Source: CAYMUR01 sp964393615
GTDB lineage: Bacteria > Planctomycetota > Planctomycetia > Pirellulales > Pirellulaceae
Direction of reading: 5' to 3'
Length of the DNA stretch: 64,000 nucleotides
NCBI GenBank assembly: GCA_964393615.1
Contig: CAYMUR010000017.1
Location: 7,221 to 71,220, forward strand
This document shows, piece by piece, positions 45,735-54,681 of the stretch. The stretch's first letter is position 1, and each line of letters begins with the position of its first letter. The translations under genes were made by a program, and so were the position numbers. The notes beneath the pieces were generated by a model that did no database searches, was not told the origin of the DNA, and saw nothing but the letters and a program-made list of their open reading frames with translations.

Positions 45735-47318
45735 ATGAACATCAAGGCTATGGAAACGACATCACTTAAAAATGCGCTAGTTAGTGTTAGTGACAAATCT
45801 GGGCTCGTGGAATTCGTACAGGGACTGGTACGAGCGGGTTATGCCATCTACAGCACAGGCGGCACCCGGCGACATCTTGAAGAAAACGGAATTGGTGTAG
45901 TCGATGTTGCTGACTACACAGGATTTCCAGAGATGATGGATGGCCGAATCAAGACACTACATCCTAAAGTGTTTGGGGGAATCCTTTGTCGCCATGATCG
46001 GCAGGATGATTTGGCCGCTTTGGACACACACGGCATTCACCGCTTTGACATAGTGGTTGTGAACCTCTATCCCTTCGAAGAAACCGTATCGCGTGAAGGA
46101 ACAACACTTGCCGAAGCCGTCGAACAGATTGACATCGGAGGCCCCAGCCTAGTCCGTGCTGCTGCCAAAAACCACGCACACGTCGCTGTCGCCACACATT
46201 CAAATCAATACAGCGACATTTTGGCTGATATTAAACAGCATGGCACTGTCACCCGCGAAAAGCGTTGGCAGCTGGCAGTCGATGCTTTTGCGAGAACTGC
46301 CCAATACGATCAGGCAATCGCCACCTATTTCAGCGAACAGCAAAACACTTCATCCTTCCCTGCTACGCTTCAACTTGGGTTTCGCCAACAATTAGATTTG
46401 CGCTATGGTGAAAATCCACATCAGGCTGCGGCTCTATATACTGATCTGTCAAATCGTGATGTGACCGTTGTATCGGCCGAACAATTGAATGGCAAAGAAT
46501 TGTCCTACAATAACCTGCTAGATCTTGACAGCGCGCTGACCATGGTACGGTCTCTAGCTGAACCGGCAGTCGTTGTTCTCAAACACAATAATCCCTGCGG
46601 GGCAGCATGTGCTGCAACGTTGGCTGCCGCGACACAAAAGGCAATGGCCGGTGATCCATTAAGTGCTTTTGGGTCCATTCTTGGTATGAACCGAACAGTC
46701 GATGCAGCGACGGCAGAGGTGTTAGCCGAGCCAGGTTTGTTCGTTGAGGCAATCATTGCACCACATTTTGATTCAGCCGCGGTCGAAATCCTCACAACAC
46801 GTCCCAAGTGGAAAAATAATGTGCGTTTGCTGCAAGTCGGTCCGTTCGACGGCGAATCTACCACCCTTGACTACCGTCGCATTGTTGGCGGTCTTCTGGT
46901 CCAGGAAGCGGATCGCGGCAGCAACCCTGAAAATAACTGGAAAACAGTTACCAGTGCGAAGCTCACCCCTGAGCAACTGACGGAATTAAGGTTTGCCTGG
47001 ACCATGGTCCGACACGTCAAATCAAACGCGATTGTATTGGCAAAACAACAAGCTTTAGTTGGTGTTGGTGCAGGACAAATGAGTCGTGTTGATGCGGTCG
47101 AAATTGCAATTCGAAAAGCGGGTGACAGATCGAACGGATCCGTTCTGGCCTCCGATGCGTTTTTTCCGTTTCCCGATTCGATTCACCAAGCAGCCGATGC
47201 AGGAATCTTGGCTATCATCCAGCCAGGTGGCTCACGGGGAGATGAGCAAGTGATCGCAGCATGTGACGAACGTGGAATCCCTATGATCTTTACCGGACAA
47301 CGACACTTTAAACACTGA
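45735..47318 (+). CDS. purH: Bifunctional AICAR formyltransferase/IMP cyclohydrolase
   Basis: PurH carries out the last two steps of IMP synthesis: formylation of AICAR with 10-formyltetrahydrofolate, then ring closure. The N-terminal MGS-like cyclohydrolase domain begins KNALVSVSDKSGLVEFVQGL, with STGGTRRHLEENG, MMDGRIKTLHPKVFGG and INLYPFE-type strands. The formyltransferase part contains LRYGENPHQAAALY, the VVLKHNNPCGAA block with its catalytic Lys-His, and SDAFFPFPDSIHQAADAG. Length, 527 residues, is typical. An in-frame ATG five codons on is an alternative start. trpC follows five bases later, so the two are probably co-transcribed. Confidence 0.95.
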   Translation: MNIKAMETTSLKNALVSVSDKSGLVEFVQGLVRAGYAIYSTGGTRRHLEENGIGVVDVADYTGFPEMMDGRIKTLHPKVFGGILCRHDRQDDLAALDTHGIHRFDIVVVNLYPFEETVSREGTTLAEAVEQIDIGGPSLVRAAAKNHAHVAVATHSNQYSDILADIKQHGTVTREKRWQLAVDAFARTAQYDQAIATYFSEQQNTSSFPATLQLGFRQQLDLRYGENPHQAAALYTDLSNRDVTVVSAEQLNGKELSYNNLLDLDSALTMVRSLAEPAVVVLKHNNPCGAACAATLAAATQKAMAGDPLSAFGSILGMNRTVDAATAEVLAEPGLFVEAIIAPHFDSAAVEILTTRPKWKNNVRLLQVGPFDGESTTLDYRRIVGGLLVQEADRGSNPENNWKTVTSAKLTPEQLTELRFAWTMVRHVKSNAIVLAKQQALVGVGAGQMSRVDAVEIAIRKAGDRSNGSVLASDAFFPFPDSIHQAADAGILAIIQPGGSRGDEQVIAACDERGIPMIFTGQRHFKH

Positions 47319-47323
47319 CAACC

Positions 47324-48109
47324 ATGGCGACCATTCTTGATAAAATTGTAGCGACCAAGCGGCGTGAAATTATCGAGGCACAGCAGTTGGTCTCCCTCAA
47401 GCAGCTACATGCTGCCGTCGATTCGGTCACGCCACCACGTGATTTTTTTGCCGCACTCGCCGCAAGCGGACCGATAAAACTGATCGCCGAGATCAAACGG
47501 GCAAGCCCCTCTGCTGGATTGATCCGCCCTGATTTTGACCCACTGAAAATCGCCACGACGTATGCGAGACACGGAGCAACATGTATCAGCGTACTGACAG
47601 ACGAGCCTTATTTTCAAGGAAAACTTGCATACCTGACTGAGGTCCGTAAAGCTGTACCAATTCCCGTACTGCGCAAAGACTTTTTACTGGACAGCTATCA
47701 GCTTTGGGAGGCCCGTGCCGCAGGCGCTGATGCCGTATTGCTAATCGCTGAATGCCTGGATGATTGTGATTTGCGAAAATTACACAATGAAGCGATCAAA
47801 CTGGGAATGACACCGTTGGTCGAGTTTTACGAACCAAAAAATTTACCACGTGTTCTCGACGCCGGAGCCACATTAATTGGTGTCAATAATCGTGATTTAC
47901 GCACTTTCCAAACAGACCTGCAACACACGCTACGCATGCGTGACCGCATACCAGACGATTGCCTGCTTGTAGGGGAAAGCGGTATTCGTACGCCTGAAGA
48001 CGTACAACAATTGGAAAAGGCCGGTGTGAACGCAATTCTGGTTGGCGAAAGCCTGATGGCCCAGGAGAACATTGGCGCTGCAGTCGACAAGCTTTTGGCA
48101 ATTCCTTGA
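47324..48109 (+). CDS. trpC: Indole-3-glycerol phosphate synthase
   Basis: TrpC cyclises carboxyphenylamino-deoxyribulose phosphate to indole-3-glycerol phosphate in tryptophan synthesis. The TIM barrel motifs are present in order: IAEIKRASPSAG with the catalytic lysine, ISVLTDEPYFQG, VLRKDFLLDSYQ, DAVLLIAECL, GVNNRDLRTF, and VGESGIRTPEDV followed by AILVGESLM. At 261 residues it is a stand-alone form, not fused to TrpF. The other trp genes are absent here, so the pathway is dispersed in this genome, as in other planctomycetes. It begins five bases after purH. Confidence 0.95.
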   Translation: MATILDKIVATKRREIIEAQQLVSLKQLHAAVDSVTPPRDFFAALAASGPIKLIAEIKRASPSAGLIRPDFDPLKIATTYARHGATCISVLTDEPYFQGKLAYLTEVRKAVPIPVLRKDFLLDSYQLWEARAAGADAVLLIAECLDDCDLRKLHNEAIKLGMTPLVEFYEPKNLPRVLDAGATLIGVNNRDLRTFQTDLQHTLRMRDRIPDDCLLVGESGIRTPEDVQQLEKAGVNAILVGESLMAQENIGAAVDKLLAIP

Positions 48110-48319
48110 TGCTATCTGGCAGGTATCAGATCAATCATATCACTATGAAATACACCGATTGAATTGCCAAATTTAAAGCTGGGCAATTGCTATTTCCAGC
48201 CAAACTGCAAATCTTTTTCAGACCGTCACCACCGCAGGGAATTCTTCTCGCACACGATGTTCGATCAATCGCATAGACTAGTCAAAGTCAATGCATCCTT
48301 AGAAAATACTTGTCCGCCG

Positions 48320-48592
48320 CTAGCGATACTTCCATTGCGTATAATTACCACGCCAGCCATGACTCTTAATTCTATGCTGTCGACTCCGTACACCAAACCA
48401 ACCGTAAGCATAGCCAGTGGCCGGTAACATTACTGGTTGACCGGGATGATAACCATGTCGCCGTCCAAAAAAATGCTTGGAGGTCGCAGCAGGCCGGAGA
48501 ATCCAATAATTCGGTACGGCTCCCAAAGAACTAGTGGTGATCCAAGCTACTAGAAACACGGCAAAAACAGAGTGGACGAGTTTTTTTTTCAT
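48320..48592 (-). CDS. Small secreted basic protein, unknown function
   Basis: A 90-residue protein with a strong signal peptide (KKKLVHSVFAVFLVAWITTSSLGA). The mature part is short, aromatic and basic, with TGYAYGWFGVRSR and HGWRGNYTQWKY near the end. Short exported proteins with a YGWFG-like core occur in planctomycetes, and I recognise the style rather than a named family. The start is a clear ATG at 48592. Its function is unknown. It is convergent with trpC. Confidence 0.55.
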   Translation of the reverse strand: MKKKLVHSVFAVFLVAWITTSSLGAVPNYWILRPAATSKHFFGRRHGYHPGQPVMLPATGYAYGWFGVRSRQHRIKSHGWRGNYTQWKYR

Positions 48593-49120
48593 GCGTAAGC
48601 TAGTAATAATTCTAGTCCATTGAAGAAGAGAGACATCGGCTCAAATCGTAGACGTGAGTCTCACATCGTTTGATCAGACAGTACTACTTTGAACCCTAAT
48701 CGTACTGGTAAATTCACTACAACCATTCAAAAAGTGGTCCAGCCACACCAGCTTGCGCTCGCCAGCGTTGGTTCCAAACAACACCATCCAATTAGTTAAG
48801 TAGATCGGTTATCGACATGCGGTTCACTAACTTCTGACAGGTGGTTTTTTTAAATTGACTAGAAATCACCATAAACAGAGCCGCGTAGATTGCTTGAAAA
48901 GTAGGCCGCCTAAGGAATTTGGGTATATTTAATATATTGGGAACATTCGAAAGTGTGTTCTGAATGTCTTCCTGAAAGGCTCCGGTCCAAGTGGGGTTCG
49001 TGTGGAACAATTGACTGCTGCAAACATGGAGGGGGCAGTCGCAAACAAGCCACCCAAGATGAGCAGTTATAGAAAGCACCGATTGAAGTTCCAGAATGAT
49101 GAAAACTGTGAGGTCCAGTC
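48593..49120. other. Intergenic region between divergent small genes
   Basis: Some 530 bases. A minus-strand frame at 48792-49079 could encode 95 residues (NVPNILNIPKFLRRPTFQ) but has no family, signal or ribosome site and is not called. No RNA gene was recognised. Confidence 0.4.
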
Positions 49121-49576
49121 ATGGGTCTAGAATTGCAGTGCCTTGCTTGCCGAAACCAGTTCGAGATCCCGCCAAAGCAGAAGGGCGGTGGTCAAGTTAA
49201 GTGTCCCTATTGCTCCATGATAGTTACCATACCGCCTGCCCGAACATCCCATTTGCCAACCATGACAAGAGACCTGCTGCCCGTCGATCGTCGATCCACG
49301 GGACATCCAGCCGGAAATGCAAGGGCTAGCGGTGACGACGCACAATTGCCAGCAGTCGCCCCGCCTATCGAAAAGCGTTCACCAGTCCAAAAGAAAGTCG
49401 TGCCACCCCCTGTCGTCACCCATAAACAAGCGGGCATGAAAAACACGACGCGCGCTCAAACTCTCGCGCACGATTCACAATCCAAACAACATTGGAAGAA
49501 AAATTTGGTGGCCTGGTCCATTTGTACACTCATCCTGAGCGTGGTGGTATTCTTGTTGGTACACCTAATAAGATAA
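49121..49576 (+). CDS. Zinc-ribbon protein with C-terminal membrane anchor
   Basis: A 151-residue protein. Residues 6-36 hold two CxxC knuckles, CLAC and CPYC, separated by 20 residues (FEIPPKQKGGG between them). This is the short zinc ribbon that opens many planctomycete membrane proteins. A Pro/Ser/Lys-rich, presumably disordered linker follows. One hydrophobic helix (SICTLILSVVVFLLVHL) closes the chain, so the ribbon would sit on the cytoplasmic side. GAGG at about eight bases upstream supports the ATG. Partners are unknown; it is followed by the minus-strand mtdB. Confidence 0.65.
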   Translation: MGLELQCLACRNQFEIPPKQKGGGQVKCPYCSMIVTIPPARTSHLPTMTRDLLPVDRRSTGHPAGNARASGDDAQLPAVAPPIEKRSPVQKKVVPPPVVTHKQAGMKNTTRAQTLAHDSQSKQHWKKNLVAWSICTLILSVVVFLLVHLIR

Positions 49577-49642
49577 CCAGAGGCAATGGACAACAAAAGT
49601 TCTACCGCAACATCAGTCCTGATCGTTGAGGCCAATGGGGCA

Positions 49643-50530
49643 TCAGAGTTTGATTTCTGAGGCTAGCGCATAAATCTCCTCGGCGTCCAGAACAAGCCTG
49701 TTGTCATCAAATAGCCGTCGAATAGCCGCTTTGTGAATCTTCATTTTTACCCCGCCAACGCCAATGGCGCCGTAACACGTGATGCCATGGCGGTCGGTAC
49801 CTCGATCAACAACTTCAATACCATTAATACCAGTCGGTGGCACAGCGTTCAGATCAATGGCGACTTGCAGTTCAGAAGTACTTTGCAAAAGTTTGGCAGA
49901 CAATAACTCAACACCAGCCGCTCCCGCGGCAATTACAACCTTGGCACCCTCCAAAACAGCAGCCAATTGCTCATCAGTCTCAGTGGCATGCGGGCTTAAA
50001 ATAGCGTCATCGTATTCTTGTTGAATTTGCTGGCATACTGTTGCCGCTCTCTCGAGAGATCGCGATCCCACACGAACCACCGCGCCCTCACGCGCCAACA
50101 ACTTTGAGGCACGGTGTCCCACCGGTCCAGTCCCCGCCAAAACAACGGCGACACTACTGGTCAATGAACATGCTTTAGCAGCCACACGGACAGCCGCAGC
50201 AGCCGTCGTATTAGCACCACTCGGATCAAGCATCACCGAAACCCGTAATGGACCAAAAAACGACTGTAACGTTGCATTCAACAGAGATTCGGCCCCAGAC
50301 ACGTTGGAACCACCAATAAAAATCGCACTCTGATGCAGGTCTTCGGGACCACGAGTAAAGATGGCACCATGTACTAAACCGGGCACCTGATCGGGAGTGA
50401 CTCCACCATGGCGCAATAAAGTCTCCGCACCTGCATCCAAGGCAACGACACTGTCAAAAACGCTAGGATGCAAATCGGGATCCAACTGAACAAGGATCCT
50501 TTTTTTTTGACCCGTGTCGGAGCCTGCCAT
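49643..50530 (-). CDS. mtdB: Methylene-tetrahydromethanopterin dehydrogenase
   Basis: MtdB oxidises methylene-H4MPT to methenyl-H4MPT with NAD(P) in the tetrahydromethanopterin-linked formaldehyde oxidation route. The N-terminus ILVQLDPDLHPSVFDSVVALDAGAE and the pattern HGAIFTRGPEDLHQSAIFIGG are family hallmarks. The Rossmann segment is AVVLAGTGPVGHRASKLLAREGA, and the C-terminus has GAIGVGGVKMKIHKAAI. At 295 residues from the ATG at 50530, the size matches. It shares the strand of fae, 179 bases downstream of it. Together they are a diagnostic one-carbon pair for methylotrophs and planctomycetes. Confidence 0.9.
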   Translation of the reverse strand: MAGSDTGQKKRILVQLDPDLHPSVFDSVVALDAGAETLLRHGGVTPDQVPGLVHGAIFTRGPEDLHQSAIFIGGSNVSGAESLLNATLQSFFGPLRVSVMLDPSGANTTAAAAVRVAAKACSLTSSVAVVLAGTGPVGHRASKLLAREGAVVRVGSRSLERAATVCQQIQQEYDDAILSPHATETDEQLAAVLEGAKVVIAAGAAGVELLSAKLLQSTSELQVAIDLNAVPPTGINGIEVVDRGTDRHGITCYGAIGVGGVKMKIHKAAIRRLFDDNRLVLDAEEIYALASEIKL

Positions 50531-50709
50531 AATAAGTTCTCTGAACGCGTACGGCGACCTTGTCAATCATTAACCGAGACCGACGGCGTACGTTAGTGGC
50601 CACAGATGACCTGCTACCGCCGAGGATACGACCAAGGATAGTTCGCACGGCCTCATTAAGTTTTTCACACGTCACTCAACCGACAAATCTTACTTTTTTT
50701 GTCCGACGC

Positions 50710-51207
50710 TTAAAATCCACGGAAGGGATGGGCCGCTTCTTCTTTGCCGGAAACAACTTCGTCTGCCGTAGGTTTTCCAGCCATCGCATTGGCGATAGAA
50801 TCCTTGGTGGCTTGATAGTTGTACTCGTAGATCTTTTTGTCGTCTTCTGCTTCCCAATGAATGAAAACTCCCGCGACAATGACCAAATCTTCACATTGAT
50901 CTTTCGGGATAACCCCCGCTTCCACAGAATCAGCAACTGCCTTTGCAACGGCAGCTTGTGCCGGACCAAACATTTGTACAGCTTGTTTGGCTCCTTTAAT
51001 GGTAACTTTGGTAATCATCACGGTCGCAGGCTTTACAGCCAAATTCGGCGTGAGGACCGCCAGCAAGTTAGAATGTCCTTCACTCTGACGTGCAAGAGCG
51101 TTCGCAAAAGCTGTTCCGACCGGACCGTCTTTGTTGCCAATCAACAAGTCAATATGAGCAATTTCATTACCGTCACCTACCAGGGCTTCACCGACAAACA
51201 TAGACAT
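50710..51207 (-). CDS. fae: Formaldehyde-activating enzyme
   Basis: Fae joins formaldehyde to tetrahydromethanopterin, giving methylene-H4MPT. The sequence is a full-length, well-conserved copy (165 residues): FVGEALVGDGNEIAHIDLLIG with the catalytic His18, GTAFANALARQSEGHSNLLAVLTPNL, and KPATVMITKVTIKGAKQAVQMFGPAQAAVA. The final part holds FIHWEAEDDKKIYEYNYQAT. It opens the minus-strand group with mtdB, and the ATP-grasp gene begins divergently 266 bases away. Formaldehyde detoxification or C1 oxidation is the likely role. Confidence 0.95.
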   Translation of the reverse strand: MSMFVGEALVGDGNEIAHIDLLIGNKDGPVGTAFANALARQSEGHSNLLAVLTPNLAVKPATVMITKVTIKGAKQAVQMFGPAQAAVAKAVADSVEAGVIPKDQCEDLVIVAGVFIHWEAEDDKKIYEYNYQATKDSIANAMAGKPTADEVVSGKEEAAHPFRGF

Positions 51208-51473
51208 TTGAGTTCTCCATTATAGTGCCAAGGCAAGAAAATGATTAAATGTTTTAGGAACCGAACCCCTGCTGTAACAAATCGTTAATCGTTTAACAGG
51301 CAGGTTCAATCAGCAAACATAAGACTCTAAAATTTAACAAACCGGTAGGCTATTGCAAGGACCCCTCGGCGGACAACAAAAACGGCCCGTAATGAGCCTG
51401 CGATTTGTCTCATCCGGATGCCCTACAGTCTCTTTGTTTTTAAACGTCCGGATATAACAGGTTTCTATCAGGC

Positions 51474-52634
51474 ATGACTCAGGCAATTTCCGTCATTGGT
51501 ACAAGTGTACGGGCATTAGCACAATCCGTGGTGCGAGCGGGCATGAGGCCAATCTGTGCTGATTGTTATGCCGACCAAGATCTATCGAACCGCTGTGGCG
51601 TCGTTAGAATTCTCGACTATCCGAGAGAATTGGCAAAATTCATGAGTCGCAGCCCGAACATCCCCTGGATGTACACGGGTGGGCTGGAAAATTATCCACA
51701 GCTGATAGACCAGATTTCGAAAGATCGACGATTATTTGGAAACTCCGGTAATATATTGCGTGCCGTGCGTGATCCATTTGTGGTATCGCTTGCACTTCGC
51801 AACGCCGGACTCGATACGCCAGAAACACGACCCGCCGGGGCTCAAGTCGAATCGAATGGAAGCTGGTTCTGTAAATCAAAATCCTCATCGGGCGGATTGA
51901 AAGTTCGGCTTTATTATGGCCAACCGCCACACGACCACGACACCTATCTTCAGCGCCGCATCACCGGCCGGTCCTGTTCTGCCATCTACCTGGCCACAAC
52001 CCGTCAGACCGAGCTGTTGGGCGTCACAGAACAAATTATAAATCGCCCATGGACGGGCGCGCCCAAGTTTGCCTATTCAGGATCCATCGGACCGATCAGA
52101 CTGGATCGCTACGCAGAGGAACAAGTAAAGAGAACAGGGGAGGTGCTGAGAAGCCGGTTTGGCCTGCAAGGTTTATTCGGAGTGGACGCCATTCTGGCAA
52201 ACAAACGCTGGTGGACCATTGAGATCAACCCTCGCTATACGGCGTCCGTCGAAATCCTTGAACGAGCCCAAGGAATCTGTGCCGCAGGTTTGCACGTAGC
52301 AGCATGCTCTGGAAAAGAAATGTTTCCCCTAAAAAATCAGCCGAAATGGATAATGCATGGGAAAGTGATTATTTATGCGACCCAGCCCGTGGTAGCCACC
52401 CCGGAATTTTGCTCATGGATTGCCGAGCAAAACAACCAAGAACAACACTGGGCCTCGACTGCTGATTTGCCACATCCCCACACCGCTTTTTCGTCAGGGG
52501 AACCTATCATGACCATTTTCGCCAGTGGCAATCACTTGCAGTCTGTCGAAAATCGCCTGAAACATTTTCTTATGGAAATTCGCCGTCGTTTAGTCCCGCT
52601 GCAACAGATAAGATGCCCCACAATGATTCACTAG
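51474..52634 (+). CDS. ATP-grasp protein of the H4MPT gene cluster
   Basis: A 386-residue ATP-grasp ligase-type protein. Its N-terminal part reads as a nucleotide-binding fold (ISVIGTSVRALAQSVVRAG). The central ATP-grasp region contains FCKSKSSSGGLKV (ATP lysine and glycine loop), TYLQRRITG, and the magnesium-binding segment LQGLFGVDAIL...WWTIEINPRYTASVEI with the conserved E-N-R. Homologous ATP-grasp genes accompany fae and mtdB in methylotrophic bacteria and archaea and are thought to take part in methanopterin or methanofuran-type cofactor assembly. Its position divergent from fae supports such a role. The exact substrate is not known to me. Confidence 0.8.
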   Translation: MTQAISVIGTSVRALAQSVVRAGMRPICADCYADQDLSNRCGVVRILDYPRELAKFMSRSPNIPWMYTGGLENYPQLIDQISKDRRLFGNSGNILRAVRDPFVVSLALRNAGLDTPETRPAGAQVESNGSWFCKSKSSSGGLKVRLYYGQPPHDHDTYLQRRITGRSCSAIYLATTRQTELLGVTEQIINRPWTGAPKFAYSGSIGPIRLDRYAEEQVKRTGEVLRSRFGLQGLFGVDAILANKRWWTIEINPRYTASVEILERAQGICAAGLHVAACSGKEMFPLKNQPKWIMHGKVIIYATQPVVATPEFCSWIAEQNNQEQHWASTADLPHPHTAFSSGEPIMTIFASGNHLQSVENRLKHFLMEIRRRLVPLQQIRCPTMIH

Positions 52635-52782
52635 AAACCATTTCAATCATCTGCCCCAGCAACCCCATGCGCCAAACTGCGATTAACTGCTATTTAACAA
52701 GCTATCCGAAAACATCAGTTCTGGAACCTAAACCAAACCCTCCTACGCAGCTCCTTTTTCTATACAGTTTTGCGCATTGACA

Positions 52783-53487
52783 TCATCGATCGTTATGCAC
52801 CGCCTCCTCGGCCAATTCTTCAGGATTCGGTTTCCAACGTCTGCCTGCCAATGTCGGTTCGAAATCAGTTTGACCTGCTAAAACAGCAATGGCACGCATC
52901 GCTTCGCGGGTCAATTGAACCGCAGCATCCCGTTCGTTAGCTTGTTGCCGATACGATGCCATTTCAAAAGGAACGCCAATATGAACACGGACTCGCGCTC
53001 GCATCAAAAAGGGACTATGAACAGTTTTTCGGTATGGCGCACCTTCGATAAAGCAAGGTATGAGGGGGACATTTGCACGGATTGCAACCAATGCCGCCCC
53101 TGGCCGCACAGGCAGTAAGAAATCCTTACTCGTATTGATGCGCCCCTCGGGGAGTAATCCCACCAAAGATCCCGCAGCTGCGTAACGAATTGCCTGTTTT
53201 GTTGCTGCCGTATCGATCCCTCCGCGATTAGTAGGGATCACTTCGGCCAAACGCAGGAACCAGTGAAACGCAGGAAGATTCACGAATTCTTTAGCGACCA
53301 TCCAATGAACTAGTCGGGGCCCGACCGCTAATTGGATGAAAAATGGATCTACCGAACTTCTGTGATTCGTCACAATTACTGCCCCTTGCCCGGGTTTCAG
53401 AGGCATTTCCCGGTCGACCGAACCACGCCACCACAAACGTGTCAGCCAGTGCGACACTTGATACAAAAACCTTTGAAAATAACTCAT
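52783..53487 (-). CDS. 1-acyl-sn-glycerol-3-phosphate acyltransferase family protein
   Basis: A PlsC-family acyltransferase of membrane phospholipid synthesis. The catalytic H-x4-D motif is NHRSSVD, followed by the substrate block LLPEGRIN and a later VPLIPCFIEGAPYRK. An N-terminal amphipathic segment (YFQRFLYQVSHWLTRLWW) would attach it to the membrane. The ATG at 53487 gives a protein of 234 residues, usual for the family; the open frame runs 41 codons further upstream to 53610, but that part is unlike PlsC. It lies downstream of a rimI-like gene on the same strand, separated by more than 300 bases. Confidence 0.85.
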   Translation of the reverse strand: MSYFQRFLYQVSHWLTRLWWRGSVDREMPLKPGQGAVIVTNHRSSVDPFFIQLAVGPRLVHWMVAKEFVNLPAFHWFLRLAEVIPTNRGGIDTAATKQAIRYAAAGSLVGLLPEGRINTSKDFLLPVRPGAALVAIRANVPLIPCFIEGAPYRKTVHSPFLMRARVRVHIGVPFEMASYRQQANERDAAVQLTREAMRAIAVLAGQTDFEPTLAGRRWKPNPEELAEEAVHNDR

Positions 53488-53813
53488 AAGAATTGGGAAC
53501 TGGGAAGAGATGATAGAAAACGCCCAACCAAAACCGCTAAATGATAGTTGTAGCACGGAGTCGTTAGAGCAATATCTAACAAGGATTGAGTATAGCTGTA
53601 TCCTGGACAAGTGTAGAGGCCCCGAAGACGAAAGTTACTTCGTAGACACCAGGTGTGATGGGGCGTAAAGCAACTACCTGGGCGAGCGATACCAGCTCTC
53701 AACTTACAAGAATTTCACAAACAAATTCGTCGATAGTGCCCCTATTTTTTAAACAACTCAGCAGCACAACGACCCTCCCGTTGATAAGGGAGACAAAAAA
53801 TCGACGCCATACA
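53488..53813. other. Intergenic region upstream of the acyltransferase gene
   Basis: About 325 bases between two minus-strand genes. No convincing gene or RNA. Part of it is open in frame with the acyltransferase, so an earlier start cannot be fully excluded. Confidence 0.35.
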
Positions 53814-54338
53814 TTATCCGGCAAGGCGAGTAATACGATTGACCGGTGCATAAGATTCAGAAATCTGATCACCACATTCGTACGACATCAAGTAAGCATC
53901 TTCGGTAGTGTCGTCATAGAAATCGCGCAGTACCATCGTCGCGCGAAAGCCAACATTCCGAAAAAACAACTGCGCTACCAAGTTTGTTTCACGAACTTCA
54001 AGAAGAATTCGCGACCGCCGCTGGGGAGACAATTTCCCTATGAGCTTATTCAACATCTGCTTACCAACGCCACTACGACGAAAATCCATGTGCACCGCAA
54101 AATTGAGGATATGCAAGCGATTCTTGTGAAGCTCGTAAACCATACAACCTACAACTTGCCCATCATACTCGGCCACCATACCGATGCAATTTCGTTGACG
54201 CAGACAACGAATAAAATCATCCTCAGACCACGGAAACTCGAAGCTCGACCTTTCAATCCCAAGCACTTCCGACATATCTCGTCGTATCATCCAGCGAATG
54301 TGCACACGCACATTCTGCTGTTGCTGAGAACTCATCAA
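53814..54338 (-). CDS. RimI-like GNAT N-acetyltransferase
   Basis: A 174-residue GNAT protein resembling RimI, which acetylates the N-terminal alanine of ribosomal protein S18, and related N-terminal acetyltransferases. Visible features are IERSSFEFPWSEDDFIRCLRQ, the central VVGCMVYELHKNRLHILNFAV strand, the acetyl-CoA binding segment FRRSGVGKQMLNKLI and the closing VAQLFFRNVGFRATMVLRDFY. The size and motif order fit RimI, though the substrate is not certain. The frame starts with a double Met. It stands between the acyltransferase and the giant envelope genes, with over 300 empty bases on each side. Confidence 0.8.
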   Translation of the reverse strand: MMSSQQQQNVRVHIRWMIRRDMSEVLGIERSSFEFPWSEDDFIRCLRQRNCIGMVAEYDGQVVGCMVYELHKNRLHILNFAVHMDFRRSGVGKQMLNKLIGKLSPQRRSRILLEVRETNLVAQLFFRNVGFRATMVLRDFYDDTTEDAYLMSYECGDQISESYAPVNRITRLAG

Positions 54339-54681
54339 AGTCTCCTTTTTCAGTTTCCAGTTAAGAGGAGTACGTTAACAAATGCTTTACGACATGCCAA
54401 TACGAGCTATTCGCTCCAAAAATTTGAGTGACCGAACTATTGCCAAATGACAAATTTTCATCGCCACTGTTATCTACTAAAGTTGCTAGCAACTTTCGGT
54501 CGCTATGTTTTTGGCTCACGAAATCAGCGGGTTACCCCTGAAAATTATGTATCGGCATTCTGCGGAATGTCATACACAGTAAACGCCGGTCGCCTGAGTT
54601 AGATCCTGCAAGAACTGCATCCAAGAAAACAGGGCAACGCTTTGGTTAGGCTGATATCACCCTGTAACTATCAAGAAAATT
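54339..54681. other. Intergenic region with a perfect palindrome
   Basis: About 340 bases. The only clear structure is the 18-base perfect palindrome AAAGTTGCTAGCAACTTT at 54479-54496. It could bind a dimeric regulator, or form a hairpin after the giant gene, whose 3' end is to its right. No gene was recognised. Confidence 0.4.

Noticed and set aside
50560..51225. Plus-strand frame of 221 codons
   Set aside because: It covers fae on the other strand, a gene of certain identity; the frame is a mirror of fae codon bias.
53655..54431. Long plus-strand reading frame (258 codons)
   Set aside because: It lies opposite the rimI-like gene, whose GNAT motifs are clear; the plus-strand product resembles nothing and has no start signal.
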